Positions 9,552 through 17,898 of a DNA stretch of 64,000 nucleotides are shown piece after piece. The notes under the pieces were generated by a model. It made no database searches. It saw only the letters and a list, made by a program, of their open reading frames with translations, and was not told the DNA's origin. How positions within the stretch are numbered: position 1 is the stretch's first letter; every line of letters starts with the position of its first letter. Position numbers and translations under genes: made by a program. The stretch is from Paracoccaceae bacterium (lineage in GTDB: Bacteria > Pseudomonadota > Alphaproteobacteria > Rhodobacterales > Rhodobacteraceae), in assembly GCA_016938875.1 (NCBI GenBank), contig JAFGTV010000010.1, positions 1-64,000 on the forward strand. Reading direction: 5' to 3'.

Positions 9552-9569
9552 GGTCAATACACGATTGTT

Positions 9570-10412
9570 TCACTCAGAAATAGGGCCGCCGGCCTTTTCC
9601 TCGGCCTTGACCGCATCCCACAGCGCGTCCATCTCGGCCAGGTTCGAGGCCTCTGGATGCTTTCCAAGGTCTGCGAGTTTGGCCTCTACCGCCTTGAACC
9701 GGCGGGTGAATTTGGCATTGGCGGCGCGCAGGGCCTCTTCGGGTTCCAGGCCCAGGTGGCGGGCCAGGTTGGCGATGACGAACAGCAGGTCGCCGAACTC
9801 TTCGAACACCTCGGCCTGGGTCAGGGTCGCGCGCGCCTCGGCCAGTTCGTGGGCCTCTTCGGCGATCTTGTCGACCACCTGGCCAATCTCGGGCCAGTCA
9901 AAGCCGACGCGCGCGGCGCGCTTTTGCAGCTTGACCGCGCGGGTCAGCGCGGGCAGCGCCAGCGCCACGTCGTCCAGCACGCCGTGCGCCTGTTTGCCGG
10001 CCCGCTCCGCCGCCTTGATGGTTTCCCAGTCGCGGGTCTGCTGTTCGGCGGACTTGTCGCGGGACTCGGTGCCGAAGACATGGGGGTGGCGGGCCACCAT
10101 CTTGTCGGAAATCCGATCTGCGACCGAGGCAAAGCTGAATAGCCCCGCCTCGGCCCCCATCTGGGTGTGATAGACGGTTTGCAGCAGCAGGTCGCCCAAC
10201 TCCCCCTCCAGCTCGTCCCACGCCTGGCGTTCGATGGCATCGGCGACTTCATAGGCCTCTTCGATCGTGTAGGGCGCGATCGAGGCGAAATCCTGCTCGA
10301 TATCCCACGGACAGCCGGTGTCGGGATCGCGCAGTCGGCGCATGATTTCCAAAAGGCGCGGCAGCCCGCCCCGGGGATCATGGATCAGCGCGTCAGAGTT
10401 TTCGGGGATCAT
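9570..10412 (-). CDS. mazG: Nucleoside triphosphate pyrophosphohydrolase MazG
   Basis: A 280-residue all-alpha NTP pyrophosphatase that hydrolyses (d)NTPs to NMP and pyrophosphate, a house-cleaning enzyme. Two MazG domains are visible, each with the metal-binding ExxE pattern: the first around CPWDIEQDF, TIEEAYEVADAI and ELGDLLLQTVYH, the second around EEAHELAEA and EEFGDLLFVIANLARHLG. The length is close to the E. coli enzyme (263). The start at 10412 (MIPENSDALI) is chosen because the open frame upstream of it lacks family similarity and would overlap the divergent speB promoter region. Confidence 0.93.
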   Translation of the reverse strand: MIPENSDALIHDPRGGLPRLLEIMRRLRDPDTGCPWDIEQDFASIAPYTIEEAYEVADAIERQAWDELEGELGDLLLQTVYHTQMGAEAGLFSFASVADRISDKMVARHPHVFGTESRDKSAEQQTRDWETIKAAERAGKQAHGVLDDVALALPALTRAVKLQKRAARVGFDWPEIGQVVDKIAEEAHELAEARATLTQAEVFEEFGDLLFVIANLARHLGLEPEEALRAANAKFTRRFKAVEAKLADLGKHPEASNLAEMDALWDAVKAEEKAGGPISE

Positions 10413-10527
10413 CGTGGCCTCGCATCCTGGGATTGGCGAAGTTGGGCAAATGCGTGCCCGAATGTAAAGGTGGCTCTGGCGTCCGGCGCAGGGCGCGTTA
10501 TCGTGCGGCAAAAGCGAAAGGTGCGGC

Positions 10528-11508
10528 ATGGCCCTGGAAGATGCGAAAACACAGGTCGACACGGCGATCACCCGCAAGGGGCGGCGCGGCCTGGCTTATG
10601 AAAATGCCTTTGGCGGGGTGACCTCGTTCCTGCGCCGCACATTGACCAAGGATCTGACCGGCGTCGATCTGGCGATCACCGGGGTGCCGTTCGACCAGGC
10701 GGTGACCAACCGGCCCGGCACCCGGCTGGGGCCGCGCGCGATCCGCGAGGCCAGCGCGCTGCAGGCGTTTGATGCGCCCTATGGCTGGGGCTATAGCCCG
10801 CTGGAGCTGTTCGATATCGTCGATTACGGCGACCTGGCCTTTGACTATGCCGCGGTGGCCGAGTTTCCGGCGGTCTTGCAGGCCCATATCGCGGGAATCC
10901 TCGCGGCGGGGGCGGGGTGTATCGCGCTGGGGGGCGATCACTCGATCTCGTTGCCGATCCTGCGGGCCCATGCGGCGGTGCACGGGCCGCTGGCGCTGGT
11001 GCAGTTCGACGCCCATACCGACACTTGGGCCGATGACGATCCCACGCGGATCGACCACGGCACCATGTTCGGCAAGGCGGTGCACGAGGGGCTGATCGAC
11101 CCGGCGCGCTCGGTTCAGATCGGGATACGCACCGATAATCCCGACACCATGGGGATCACCGTGCTGGACGCCCCCTTTGTGCACGAACACGGCCCCACCG
11201 CCACCGTGATGCGCATCAAGGAGGTCGTCGGCCAGGCCCCGGCCTATCTGAGCTTTGACATCGACGCGCTGGACCCGGCCTTTGCGCCGGGCACCGGCAC
11301 CCCGGTCTGGGGCGGGCTGAGCAGCGCGCAGGCCGCCGCGATGCTGCGCGGGTTGCGTGGGCTGAACATCGTGGGCGCCGACGTGGTCGAGGTCTCTCCG
11401 CCCTTCGACCCGACCGGGATCACCGCGATCGCCGGGGCCCATGTCGCGATGGAGCTGATCTGCCTTTGGGGCTGGAACAAACGTGAGCAAGACGGAGCGG
11501 ATACATGA
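10528..11508 (+). CDS. speB: Agmatinase / ureohydrolase family protein
   Basis: A 326-residue binuclear manganese ureohydrolase, most like agmatinase (agmatine to putrescine plus urea). The metal ligands appear in the usual order: GGDHS at about 134-138, DAHTDTW at about 161, and SFDIDALDP at about 242-250. Guanidinobutyrase and related enzymes share these motifs, so agmatine is the likely but not certain substrate. AAAGGTG precedes the ATG by about six bases. The stop overlaps the start of the next gene (ATGA), indicating translational coupling to the DUF1499 gene. Confidence 0.85.
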   Translation: MALEDAKTQVDTAITRKGRRGLAYENAFGGVTSFLRRTLTKDLTGVDLAITGVPFDQAVTNRPGTRLGPRAIREASALQAFDAPYGWGYSPLELFDIVDYGDLAFDYAAVAEFPAVLQAHIAGILAAGAGCIALGGDHSISLPILRAHAAVHGPLALVQFDAHTDTWADDDPTRIDHGTMFGKAVHEGLIDPARSVQIGIRTDNPDTMGITVLDAPFVHEHGPTATVMRIKEVVGQAPAYLSFDIDALDPAFAPGTGTPVWGGLSSAQAAAMLRGLRGLNIVGADVVEVSPPFDPTGITAIAGAHVAMELICLWGWNKREQDGADT

Positions 11509-11975
11509 AGATACTGAGCATTGTCGTTCTCGCGGTGCTGGTTGGCGCGGTTGCGGGTGGGATCTGGTTTCGCCGGGTGCCCGACGATCCGGCGATCTGG
11601 CATGTCGATCCGCTGAGTGCGGTCAAACCCGACAGCCCGAACGCCGCGTTGATCCGTCCCGAGGGGGGCGACGGTGTCGCGCCGGTCTATGACACGACCC
11701 CGCCCGCGCTGGCCGCCGCCATCGACACCATCGCCCTGGCAGAGCCGCGCACCCGGCGCATCGCCGGCAGCCCCGAGGATCTGTGGATGACCTATGTGCA
11801 ACGCTCTGCGCTGTGGGGATTTCCCGACTATATCTCGGTGCGCGTGCTGCCCGCCGAGCAGGGCGCGACCTGGGCTGCGTTTTCGCGCGCACGGTTCGGC
11901 TATTCCGACATGGGGGTGAATGCGGCGCGGCTGGCGCGCTGGCAGGCGGCGCTGGCGGCCCGGCTGGCCCCTTGA
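11505..11975 (+). CDS. DUF1499 membrane-anchored protein
   Basis: A 156-residue protein with one N-terminal hydrophobic segment (about 3-20), probably a signal anchor, followed by a periplasmic domain. The C-terminal FSRARFGYSDMGVNAARLARW is the recognisable DUF1499 block; WMTYVQRSALWGFPDYISV is another family segment. The biochemical function is unknown. It overlaps the agmatinase gene by four bases and ends 30 bases before prfA. Confidence 0.75.
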   Translation: MKILSIVVLAVLVGAVAGGIWFRRVPDDPAIWHVDPLSAVKPDSPNAALIRPEGGDGVAPVYDTTPPALAAAIDTIALAEPRTRRIAGSPEDLWMTYVQRSALWGFPDYISVRVLPAEQGATWAAFSRARFGYSDMGVNAARLARWQAALAARLAP

Positions 11976-12005
11976 CCACAGCGCGCGGCTGGGCGAAGGA
12001 ACGCC

Positions 12006-13058
12006 ATGGTTCCCTTGGAAAAACTCGATCAGATCACCCAGCGCTTCGAATTTCTCGAGGCCCGGCTGGCTGACGGCGCCGCGGGCGATTTCGCGCAGAT
12101 CGGCCGCGAATACGCCGAACTCAAACCCGTGGCCGAAGAGATTGCCGCCTATCGCCGCCTCCTGGACGAGATCGCCGAGGCCGAGGCGATGCTGGCCGAC
12201 CCCGAGATGCGCGCCCTGGCCGAAGAGGAGTTGCCCACCCTCAAGGCGCGGCTGCCGGGGCTGGAACAGGCGCTGCGCCTGGCGCTGTTGCCCAAGGACG
12301 CCGCCGACGCCCGCCCCGCCATCGTCGAGATCCGCCCCGGCACCGGCGGTGAAGAGGCGGCGCTGTTCGCGGGGGATCTGCTGCGGATGTATCAACGCTA
12401 TGCCGAGGCGCATGGCTGGAAATTCACCATCCTGGAGGAAACCCAGACCGAACTGGGCGGCATCAAGGAGGTGGTCGCCAATGTTCAGGGCGAGGGGGTG
12501 TTCGCCCGGCTGAAATATGAATCCGGCGTCCACCGGGTGCAGCGTGTCCCGGCCACCGAATCGGGGGGGCGTATCCATACCTCGGCGGCGACTGTCGCGG
12601 TGCTGCCCGAGGCCGAGGATGTCGATATCGACGTGCCCGCCACCGATATCCGCATCGACACCATGCGCGCCAGCGGGGCAGGGGGCCAGCACGTCAACAC
12701 AACCGATTCCGCGGTGCGCATCACCCACCTGCCCACCGGCATCGTGGTCACCAGTTCCGAGAAATCCCAGCACCAGAACCGCGCCATCGCCATGGCGGTT
12801 TTGCGCGCGCGGCTGTTTGATCTGGAACGCCAAAAGGTTGCCGATGAACGCGCCGCGACACGCAAATCCCAGGTCGGCTCGGGCGATCGGTCGGAACGGA
12901 TCCGCACCTATAATTTCCCCCAGGGGCGGATGACCGACCACCGGATCAACATGACGCTCTACAAGCTCGACCAGGTGATGCAGGGCGACCTGGACGAGGT
13001 GATCGACGCGCTGATCGCCGACGACCAGGCCAGCCTGCTGGCCGAGATGGAGGGATGA
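12006..13058 (+). CDS. prfA: Peptide chain release factor 1
   Basis: RF1 reads UAA and UAG stop codons and triggers peptide release on the ribosome. The 350-residue protein has the GGQ motif at 226-228 ([18 protein letters not shown]) and the codon-recognition tripeptide PAT at 182-184 ([14 protein letters not shown]), which separates RF1 from RF2 (SPF). AAGGAA precedes the ATG. The last bases overlap prmC, whose product methylates the glutamine of this GGQ, so the pair is a substrate-enzyme operon conserved in most bacteria. Confidence 0.97.
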   Translation: MVPLEKLDQITQRFEFLEARLADGAAGDFAQIGREYAELKPVAEEIAAYRRLLDEIAEAEAMLADPEMRALAEEELPTLKARLPGLEQALRLALLPKDAADARPAIVEIRPGTGGEEAALFAGDLLRMYQRYAEAHGWKFTILEETQTELGGIKEVVANVQGEGVFARLKYESGVHRVQRVPATESGGRIHTSAATVAVLPEAEDVDIDVPATDIRIDTMRASGAGGQHVNTTDSAVRITHLPTGIVVTSSEKSQHQNRAIAMAVLRARLFDLERQKVADERAATRKSQVGSGDRSERIRTYNFPQGRMTDHRINMTLYKLDQVMQGDLDEVIDALIADDQASLLAEMEG

Positions 13059-13891
13059 CCGCCGCCCAGGTCCTGGCCCGCGCTGTTGCCCTGCTGCGCG
13101 ACGCGGGCGTGCCCGACCCGGTGCGCGACGCCCGCCGCCTGTTGGCCCATGCGCTGGGCATTGCGCCGGATCGGTTGACCCTGGTGCTGCCAGAGACGCT
13201 GTTGCCCGAAACCGCCGCCCTTTATGACGCCACGCTGGCCCGCCGCGCCGCGCGCGAGCCGGTGTCGCATATCACCGGAACCCGTGCGTTTTATGGCCGC
13301 GACTTTCGCGTGACCGCCGATGTGCTGGACCCGCGCCCGGAAACCGAGACCCTGATCGCCGCCGCGTTGGCCGCGCCGTTTTCGCGGGTTCTGGACCTGG
13401 GCACCGGGTCGGGCTGCATCCTGTTGACGCTGTTGGCCGAACGGCCCGGCGCGACGGGGCTGGGCAGCGATATCTCGCCCGCCGCCCTGGGGATCGCGCG
13501 CGACAATGCCGCCCGTCTGGGGATCGCGCGGGCTGAATTTGTCGCCTCGGAATGGTGGGCCGAGCTGACCGGCGTGTTCGATCTGATCGTGTCGAACCCG
13601 CCCTATATCGCGGTATGCGAAATGCCCGACCTGGCACCCGAATTGGCGCATGAGCCGCGCGGCGCGCTGACCGATGGCGGTGACGGGCTGGGCGCCTATC
13701 GCGCGCTGGCGGCGGGGGTGGCGGCGCATCTGGCGCCGGGCGGGCGGCTCATGGTCGAGATCGGCCCGACCCAAGCGGCGGCGGTCAGCGACATCCTGCG
13801 GGGCGCGGGTCTTGAAATCACCGCGCTGCACACCGATTTGGATAGCAGACACCGTGTCGTCGAGGCCCGCGCCGCGGCACCGGGGGCGTGA
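13055..13891 (+). CDS. prmC: Release factor glutamine N5-methyltransferase
   Basis: PrmC (HemK) methylates the GGQ glutamine of RF1 and RF2 with S-adenosylmethionine. The 278-residue protein has an N-terminal helical domain (about 1-75) and a Rossmann methyltransferase domain with [13 protein letters not shown] and the catalytic NPPY at 181-184. The start codon overlaps the prfA stop as ATGA, so translation is coupled. The length is normal. Confidence 0.96.
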   Translation: MTAAQVLARAVALLRDAGVPDPVRDARRLLAHALGIAPDRLTLVLPETLLPETAALYDATLARRAAREPVSHITGTRAFYGRDFRVTADVLDPRPETETLIAAALAAPFSRVLDLGTGSGCILLTLLAERPGATGLGSDISPAALGIARDNAARLGIARAEFVASEWWAELTGVFDLIVSNPPYIAVCEMPDLAPELAHEPRGALTDGGDGLGAYRALAAGVAAHLAPGGRLMVEIGPTQAAAVSDILRGAGLEITALHTDLDSRHRVVEARAAAPGA

Positions 13892-14127
13892 CATTTACGT
13901 TGCGCGCCGCGCGCAGCCCTCGCCAAATTGCCGCAATTGGTGTAATTTTCCCTTGTCAGCGGTCCTGACCCATGGTTACTCAGGATTGCGCAAGGCGGGA
14001 GGCTGGACTTTAGGCACCCCCGCGCAAGACAAGCCAGACACAGGGTCGGACCCGCGTCACTCGTTCCCGCACATGGGGTGCGGAACAGGTCCGAAGATGC
14101 CAAGACAAGGCTGGATACCAAAAACAC

Positions 14128-14736
14128 ATGAGATCAACCAAGTCACGTTCGCGCTCCAAGTCGAACCGTTCCCGTTCTTCGGTGGGCAATGTTGTCAATC
14201 GGGTTTTCGAAAGCTCGGGCCCCGAGGGCAAGGTGCGCGGTACGCCGCAACAGATCATCGAGAAATACAACCAGCTTGCCCGCGATGCGCATCTGTCGAA
14301 TGATCGCGTTGCCGCCGAGAATTTTCAGCAGCACGCAGAGCATTACGCCCGCCTGATGGGCGAGGCCCAGCGCGAGCAGGATGCCCGCCGCGAGCAGCAG
14401 GAAGCCCAGCAAGAGGCGCAGCAGAACCGCGAAAACCGCGAGCGCGGCCGCGAACGGGGCGAGGGCGACCAGCCCAACCGCCGCTCTGACGACGACCAGC
14501 CCAATCGCCGGTCCGAGGCCGAGCAGCCCGCCGAGGCAGAGGTGTTCCGCCACGGCCCCACCGACAACGCCCAGGTGTTCGACGTGGCCGAGGACGACCA
14601 GCAAAGCACCCTGGTCGAAACCCCCGAGGAAAAACCGACGCCCCGGCCGCGCCGCCCGCGCAAACCCCGCGCCCCCAAGGCGCAGGACGATACCGCGGAC
14701 GCCCAACCGCAGCCCCAGACCCCGGCGGCGGAATAA
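14128..14736 (+). CDS. DUF4167 protein with long charged disordered tail
   Basis: A 202-residue alphaproteobacterial protein of unknown function. The first ~75 residues form the DUF4167 domain: a basic Ser/Arg/Lys start (MRSTKSRSRSKSNRSRSS), then VVNRVFESSGPEGKVRGTPQ and a helix with HAEHYARLMGEAQRE. The rest is low complexity: a Gln/Glu/Arg stretch, two QPNRRS repeats, and a Pro/Arg/Ala C-terminus, so it is probably disordered and may bind nucleic acid or ribosomes through its basic parts. The upstream 236 bases (13892-14127) hold no gene I can support. It faces ksgA, ending four bases from that gene's end. Confidence 0.8.
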   Translation: MRSTKSRSRSKSNRSRSSVGNVVNRVFESSGPEGKVRGTPQQIIEKYNQLARDAHLSNDRVAAENFQQHAEHYARLMGEAQREQDARREQQEAQQEAQQNRENRERGRERGEGDQPNRRSDDDQPNRRSEAEQPAEAEVFRHGPTDNAQVFDVAEDDQQSTLVETPEEKPTPRPRRPRKPRAPKAQDDTADAQPQPQTPAAE

Positions 14737-14740
14737 CCGC

Positions 14741-15592
14741 CTAGCTGTCGCGCTCGCCCGCCAATGCGCGGGCGAGCGCGCAAAACCCCTCGATCGGCAC
14801 CTGTTCGGCGCGCTCGGTCGGCGCGATGCCCACGGCGGTCAAAACCCCCTCGATATCCGGCGACAGCCCCCGCAGACTGGCGCGCAACATCTTGCGCCGC
14901 TGGCCAAAGGCCGCCGCCACCACCCGTTCCAGCAGGCCCTGCTCGGCGGCAAAGCGCGGCTCGGCCAGTGCCCTGAGATGCACCACCGCCGAGGCCACCT
15001 TGGGCGCGGGGGTAAAGGCCTCGGGCGGCAGCCGCATCACGATCTGCGCATCGCAGCGCCACTGCGCCAGGATCGCCAGGCGGCCATAGGCCTTGGACCC
15101 GGGCCGGGCCACGATCCGTTCGGCCACCTCGCGCTGGAACATCAGCGTCAGGCTTTCCCAGGCGGGCGGCCAGGCGGGCGGCGTCAACCAGCGCACCAAC
15201 AGCTCGGTGCCGACATTATAGGGCAGGTTGGCCACCACCTTGATCGGCGGGCGCAGATGCGCCAGCAGATCCAGCGCCAGCGCATCCGCGTTCAACACCT
15301 CCAGCCGCCCGGGATAGGCCGCAGCGATCTCGGCCAGGGCCGGCAGACAGCGCGCGTCCTTTTCCACCGCCAGAACCCGGCGCGCGCCCTCTGCCAACAA
15401 CCCACGGGTCAACCCGCCGGGTCCTGGCCCCACCTCCAGCACATCGCAGCCCGACAGATCGCCCGCCGCGCGTGCAATCTTGGCAGTCAGGTTCAGATCC
15501 AGCAGGAAATTCTGCCCCAGCGCCTTTTTCGCGCTCAGGTCATGGGCCGCGATCACCTCGCGCAGGGGCGGCAGGCCGTCGATGGCACTCAT
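14741..15592 (-). CDS. rsmA: 16S rRNA dimethyladenosine transferase (KsgA/RsmA)
   Basis: Dimethylates two adjacent adenosines near the 3' end of 16S rRNA during small-subunit assembly. The 283-residue protein has [11 protein letters not shown] (about 22-32), the SAM motif [11 protein letters not shown], and the catalytic NLPYN. AAGGA precedes the ATG at 15592. It is last in the run lptF-lptG-lptD-surA-pdxA-ksgA, the same order as in E. coli (lptD-surA-pdxA-ksgA), with an 89-base spacer containing a hairpin repeat between pdxA and this gene. Confidence 0.96.
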   Translation of the reverse strand: MSAIDGLPPLREVIAAHDLSAKKALGQNFLLDLNLTAKIARAAGDLSGCDVLEVGPGPGGLTRGLLAEGARRVLAVEKDARCLPALAEIAAAYPGRLEVLNADALALDLLAHLRPPIKVVANLPYNVGTELLVRWLTPPAWPPAWESLTLMFQREVAERIVARPGSKAYGRLAILAQWRCDAQIVMRLPPEAFTPAPKVASAVVHLRALAEPRFAAEQGLLERVVAAAFGQRRKMLRASLRGLSPDIEGVLTAVGIAPTERAEQVPIEGFCALARALAGERDS

Positions 15593-15599
15593 CGGCTAT

Positions 15600-15660
15600 C
15601 CTTCTTTTGGGCGGAAAGACCCGCCGGGGGGGGGCGGGGGGCAAACCCCCGGCGTGGCCC
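15600..15660. repeat. GC-rich hairpin element between pdxA and ksgA
   Basis: The spacer holds CTTCTTTTGGGCGG, a run of nine G, and CGGGGGGCAAACCCCCGG, which folds into a G5/C5 stem with a short A-rich loop. The hairpin part matches the CCGGGGGCAAAGCCCCCGG block at 36814-36832, although the AAATATCC core is absent here. On the minus-strand transcript it separates pdxA from ksgA and may act as partial terminator or as an mRNA processing or stability site. Confidence 0.45.
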
Positions 15661-15681
15661 GGGGCGCGCGGGGCGCATGGC

Positions 15682-16656
15682 TCACGCCGCGCGGGTCCGC
15701 GCCATGTCGCGCGCCATTTCCAGCGCCGCGATCAGGCTGCCGGGATCGGCCACGCCGGTGCCCGCGATGTCGAACGCGGTGCCATGATCGGGCGAGGTGC
15801 GGATGAACGGCAAGCCCAGAGTCACGTTCACCCCGCCTGCGAAATCCAGTGTCTTGATCGGGATCAGCGCCTGGTCGTGATACATCGCCACCGCCACGTC
15901 ATAGCCCGCCCGGGCGGCGGCATAAAACATCGTGTCGGCCGAGAGCGGCCCGGTGATGCGCATTCCCTCGGCGCGCATCCGCGCCAGGAGCGGGGCGATC
16001 AGGGTGATTTCCTCGTGTCCCATCGCGCCGCCTTCGCCGGCATGCGGGTTCAGGCCCGCCACCGCCAGGCGCGGATCGTCGATGCCGAAATCGCGGATCA
16101 GCGCGGCATGGGTGATGCGCAGCGTATCCTCCAACAACGCGGCGGTCAGCGCGGCGGGCACAGCACTCAGCGCGATGTGGATGGTCACGGGCACCACGCG
16201 CAGCGCGGGACAGGCCAGCATCATCACGACGCGGTCCACCCCCGCCAGGTGCGCCAGGTATTCGGTATGGCCGGGATGGGCGAACCCCGCCCCGTCCTGC
16301 AACGCCTTTTTGTGGATCGGTGCGGTACACAGCGCCGCGGCGCGGCCTTGCTGCACCAGGGCCACGCCGCGGGCGATGGCCTCGATCACACCGGCGGCGT
16401 TTTCGGGGGTGGGCTGGCCCGGCGTGGCGGGCGCGGGAAACGGCAGCGCCAGCACCGGCAGCGCGCTGGCCGAGACATGCATCGCCTCGCGCGGGTCGTG
16501 GATCACCGCGTGGGGCGTGCCCTCGGGCAGGTGGGCGGGATCGCCGATCCAGAAGAAGGGCAGGCGCGCACCCAGCACGTGCCAGGCCTTGGCGGCGATC
16601 TCGGGGCCGATGCCCGCGGGTTCCCCGCAGCTCATCGCGATGGGCAGATCGCTCAT
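15682..16656 (-). CDS. pdxA: 4-hydroxythreonine-4-phosphate dehydrogenase
   Basis: PdxA oxidises and decarboxylates 4-phosphohydroxy-L-threonine in the DXP-dependent pyridoxal phosphate pathway. The 324-residue protein begins MSDLPIAMSCGEPAGIGPEI, the family's N-terminal block, and shows ALCTAPIHKKAL, PGHTEYLA (metal-binding His), NPHAGEGG and MYHDQAL motifs. The start overlaps the surA stop (ATGA), so translation is coupled. A longer open frame upstream is just surA read in another frame. pdxH, the last enzyme of B6 synthesis, lies separately at 43562. Confidence 0.95.
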   Translation of the reverse strand: MSDLPIAMSCGEPAGIGPEIAAKAWHVLGARLPFFWIGDPAHLPEGTPHAVIHDPREAMHVSASALPVLALPFPAPATPGQPTPENAAGVIEAIARGVALVQQGRAAALCTAPIHKKALQDGAGFAHPGHTEYLAHLAGVDRVVMMLACPALRVVPVTIHIALSAVPAALTAALLEDTLRITHAALIRDFGIDDPRLAVAGLNPHAGEGGAMGHEEITLIAPLLARMRAEGMRITGPLSADTMFYAAARAGYDVAVAMYHDQALIPIKTLDFAGGVNVTLGLPFIRTSPDHGTAFDIAGTGVADPGSLIAALEMARDMARTRAA

Positions 16657-17873
16657 GGTTCGCGAATGATGGCGTCGGCCTTCAACTCGGCCAGGTAGCT
16701 TTCGGCATAACCGCCCAGACGCTGGTTGAGCAGCTGTTGACGCACCGCGTCGCGGTCCACATCGCCGTCGCCCAGATCCGGCGTCCGCCCGCACAGCATC
16801 AAGAGCACGGGGGTTTGCGGCGTGCTCAGCCCATAGGACACCTCGCCCTCGTCGAGCTTTGCCAATTCCAGCCCAAGGTCCGCGGGCAGATCGGCCACCG
16901 GGCGCACCTCGCGTTGCAGCCGGTCCTCGGGCAGGCCCTTGGCCGCGCCATAAAGGTCATCGCAGGTGTCCAGTTTCGTGCGCAGTTTCATCGCGTCGGC
17001 CATATTGCCGCCGGGCAGCGCAAAGCGGGCATATTCCACCGACACGGCGTCGGGGGTGCCCGCGCCGGTTTCGCGGATCGCGCGCAGCTGGAACAGGGCG
17101 ATGGCGTTGGGCAGTTCGACCGGGCCTGTCACCTCGCCGGGGCCCAGGGTCAGCAACTGGGCGGCGATAGCCGGCGGCAGGTTGCCCAGCGGCATCCAGG
17201 CCATGCGCCCCCCCTGATCGCGCGAGCGCGAGACGGAATATTTCCGGGCCGCGGCGGCAAACGCGCCCTCGCTGTTCAGGCCAGAGGCCAGTTGGCGGGC
17301 CAGCGTCTGGGCCTGGGCGCGAAACTCGGGCGTGTCGGCGCGCAGCACGATTTCGGACAGCAGCACCTGTGCCCCGCCCCCCGCCGCGCGCGGCGAGGTC
17401 AATGCAAGGGCGCGGTCGATTTCGGCCTCGGTGATCTGGGCGCGGGGTCCGAAACGGGCGCGCACCACCTGCCGCCAGGCCAGACCGGCGACGACGAAAT
17501 CGCGAAAGGTTTCCGCCGCGACGCCCTCTTGGCCGAGGGCGGCGATGAATTGCTCGGCACTGAGATTGGCGCGGCTGGCGAATTCTTCCATGCCGGCCTT
17601 GAGTTGCTCGTCGGTCACGGCAATCCCCAGGCGCGTGGCCTCGGCCATGCGCAGCCGATCGTCGATCAGCGCATCCATCGCCAGCTTTTCGATCTCGGGC
17701 GGGTTGCCCAGCAGGCGCAGAAACCGGATCCGTTGCTCGATCTCGTAATTGGTGATCGCCTTGTCGTTCACGATCATGCGCGGGGCAAAGGGGCCGCCCT
17801 GTTGCGCCATGGCCTGACCTGCGCCGATCAGCATCACCACCGCCATGGCCGCCAGGCCCATCCGTCGGATCAT
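16653..17873 (-). CDS. surA: Periplasmic chaperone/peptidyl-prolyl isomerase SurA
   Basis: SurA carries unfolded outer-membrane proteins across the periplasm. The 406-residue precursor has a signal peptide (MIRRMGLAAMAVVMLIGAGQAMA), a SurA N-terminal domain (MIVNDKAITNYEIEQRIRFL and the helices after it) and one parvulin PPIC domain (about residues 165-265, with RDQGGRMAWMPLGNLPPA). Only one PPIase domain is evident against two in E. coli, common in alphaproteobacteria. GGAGGA precedes the ATG at 17873. It sits directly behind lptD, whose product is itself a SurA client. Confidence 0.9.
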   Translation of the reverse strand: MIRRMGLAAMAVVMLIGAGQAMAQQGGPFAPRMIVNDKAITNYEIEQRIRFLRLLGNPPEIEKLAMDALIDDRLRMAEATRLGIAVTDEQLKAGMEEFASRANLSAEQFIAALGQEGVAAETFRDFVVAGLAWRQVVRARFGPRAQITEAEIDRALALTSPRAAGGGAQVLLSEIVLRADTPEFRAQAQTLARQLASGLNSEGAFAAAARKYSVSRSRDQGGRMAWMPLGNLPPAIAAQLLTLGPGEVTGPVELPNAIALFQLRAIRETGAGTPDAVSVEYARFALPGGNMADAMKLRTKLDTCDDLYGAAKGLPEDRLQREVRPVADLPADLGLELAKLDEGEVSYGLSTPQTPVLLMLCGRTPDLGDGDVDRDAVRQQLLNQRLGGYAESYLAELKADAIIREP

Positions 17874-17898
17874 CGTCTTCCTCCGTTCTGCTCGTGCC

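Noticed and set aside
14128-14736. Ribonuclease E-like or histone-like protein because of the charged tail
   Set aside because: Only the DUF4167 N-terminal block is recognisable; the tail is low complexity and cannot support a function.
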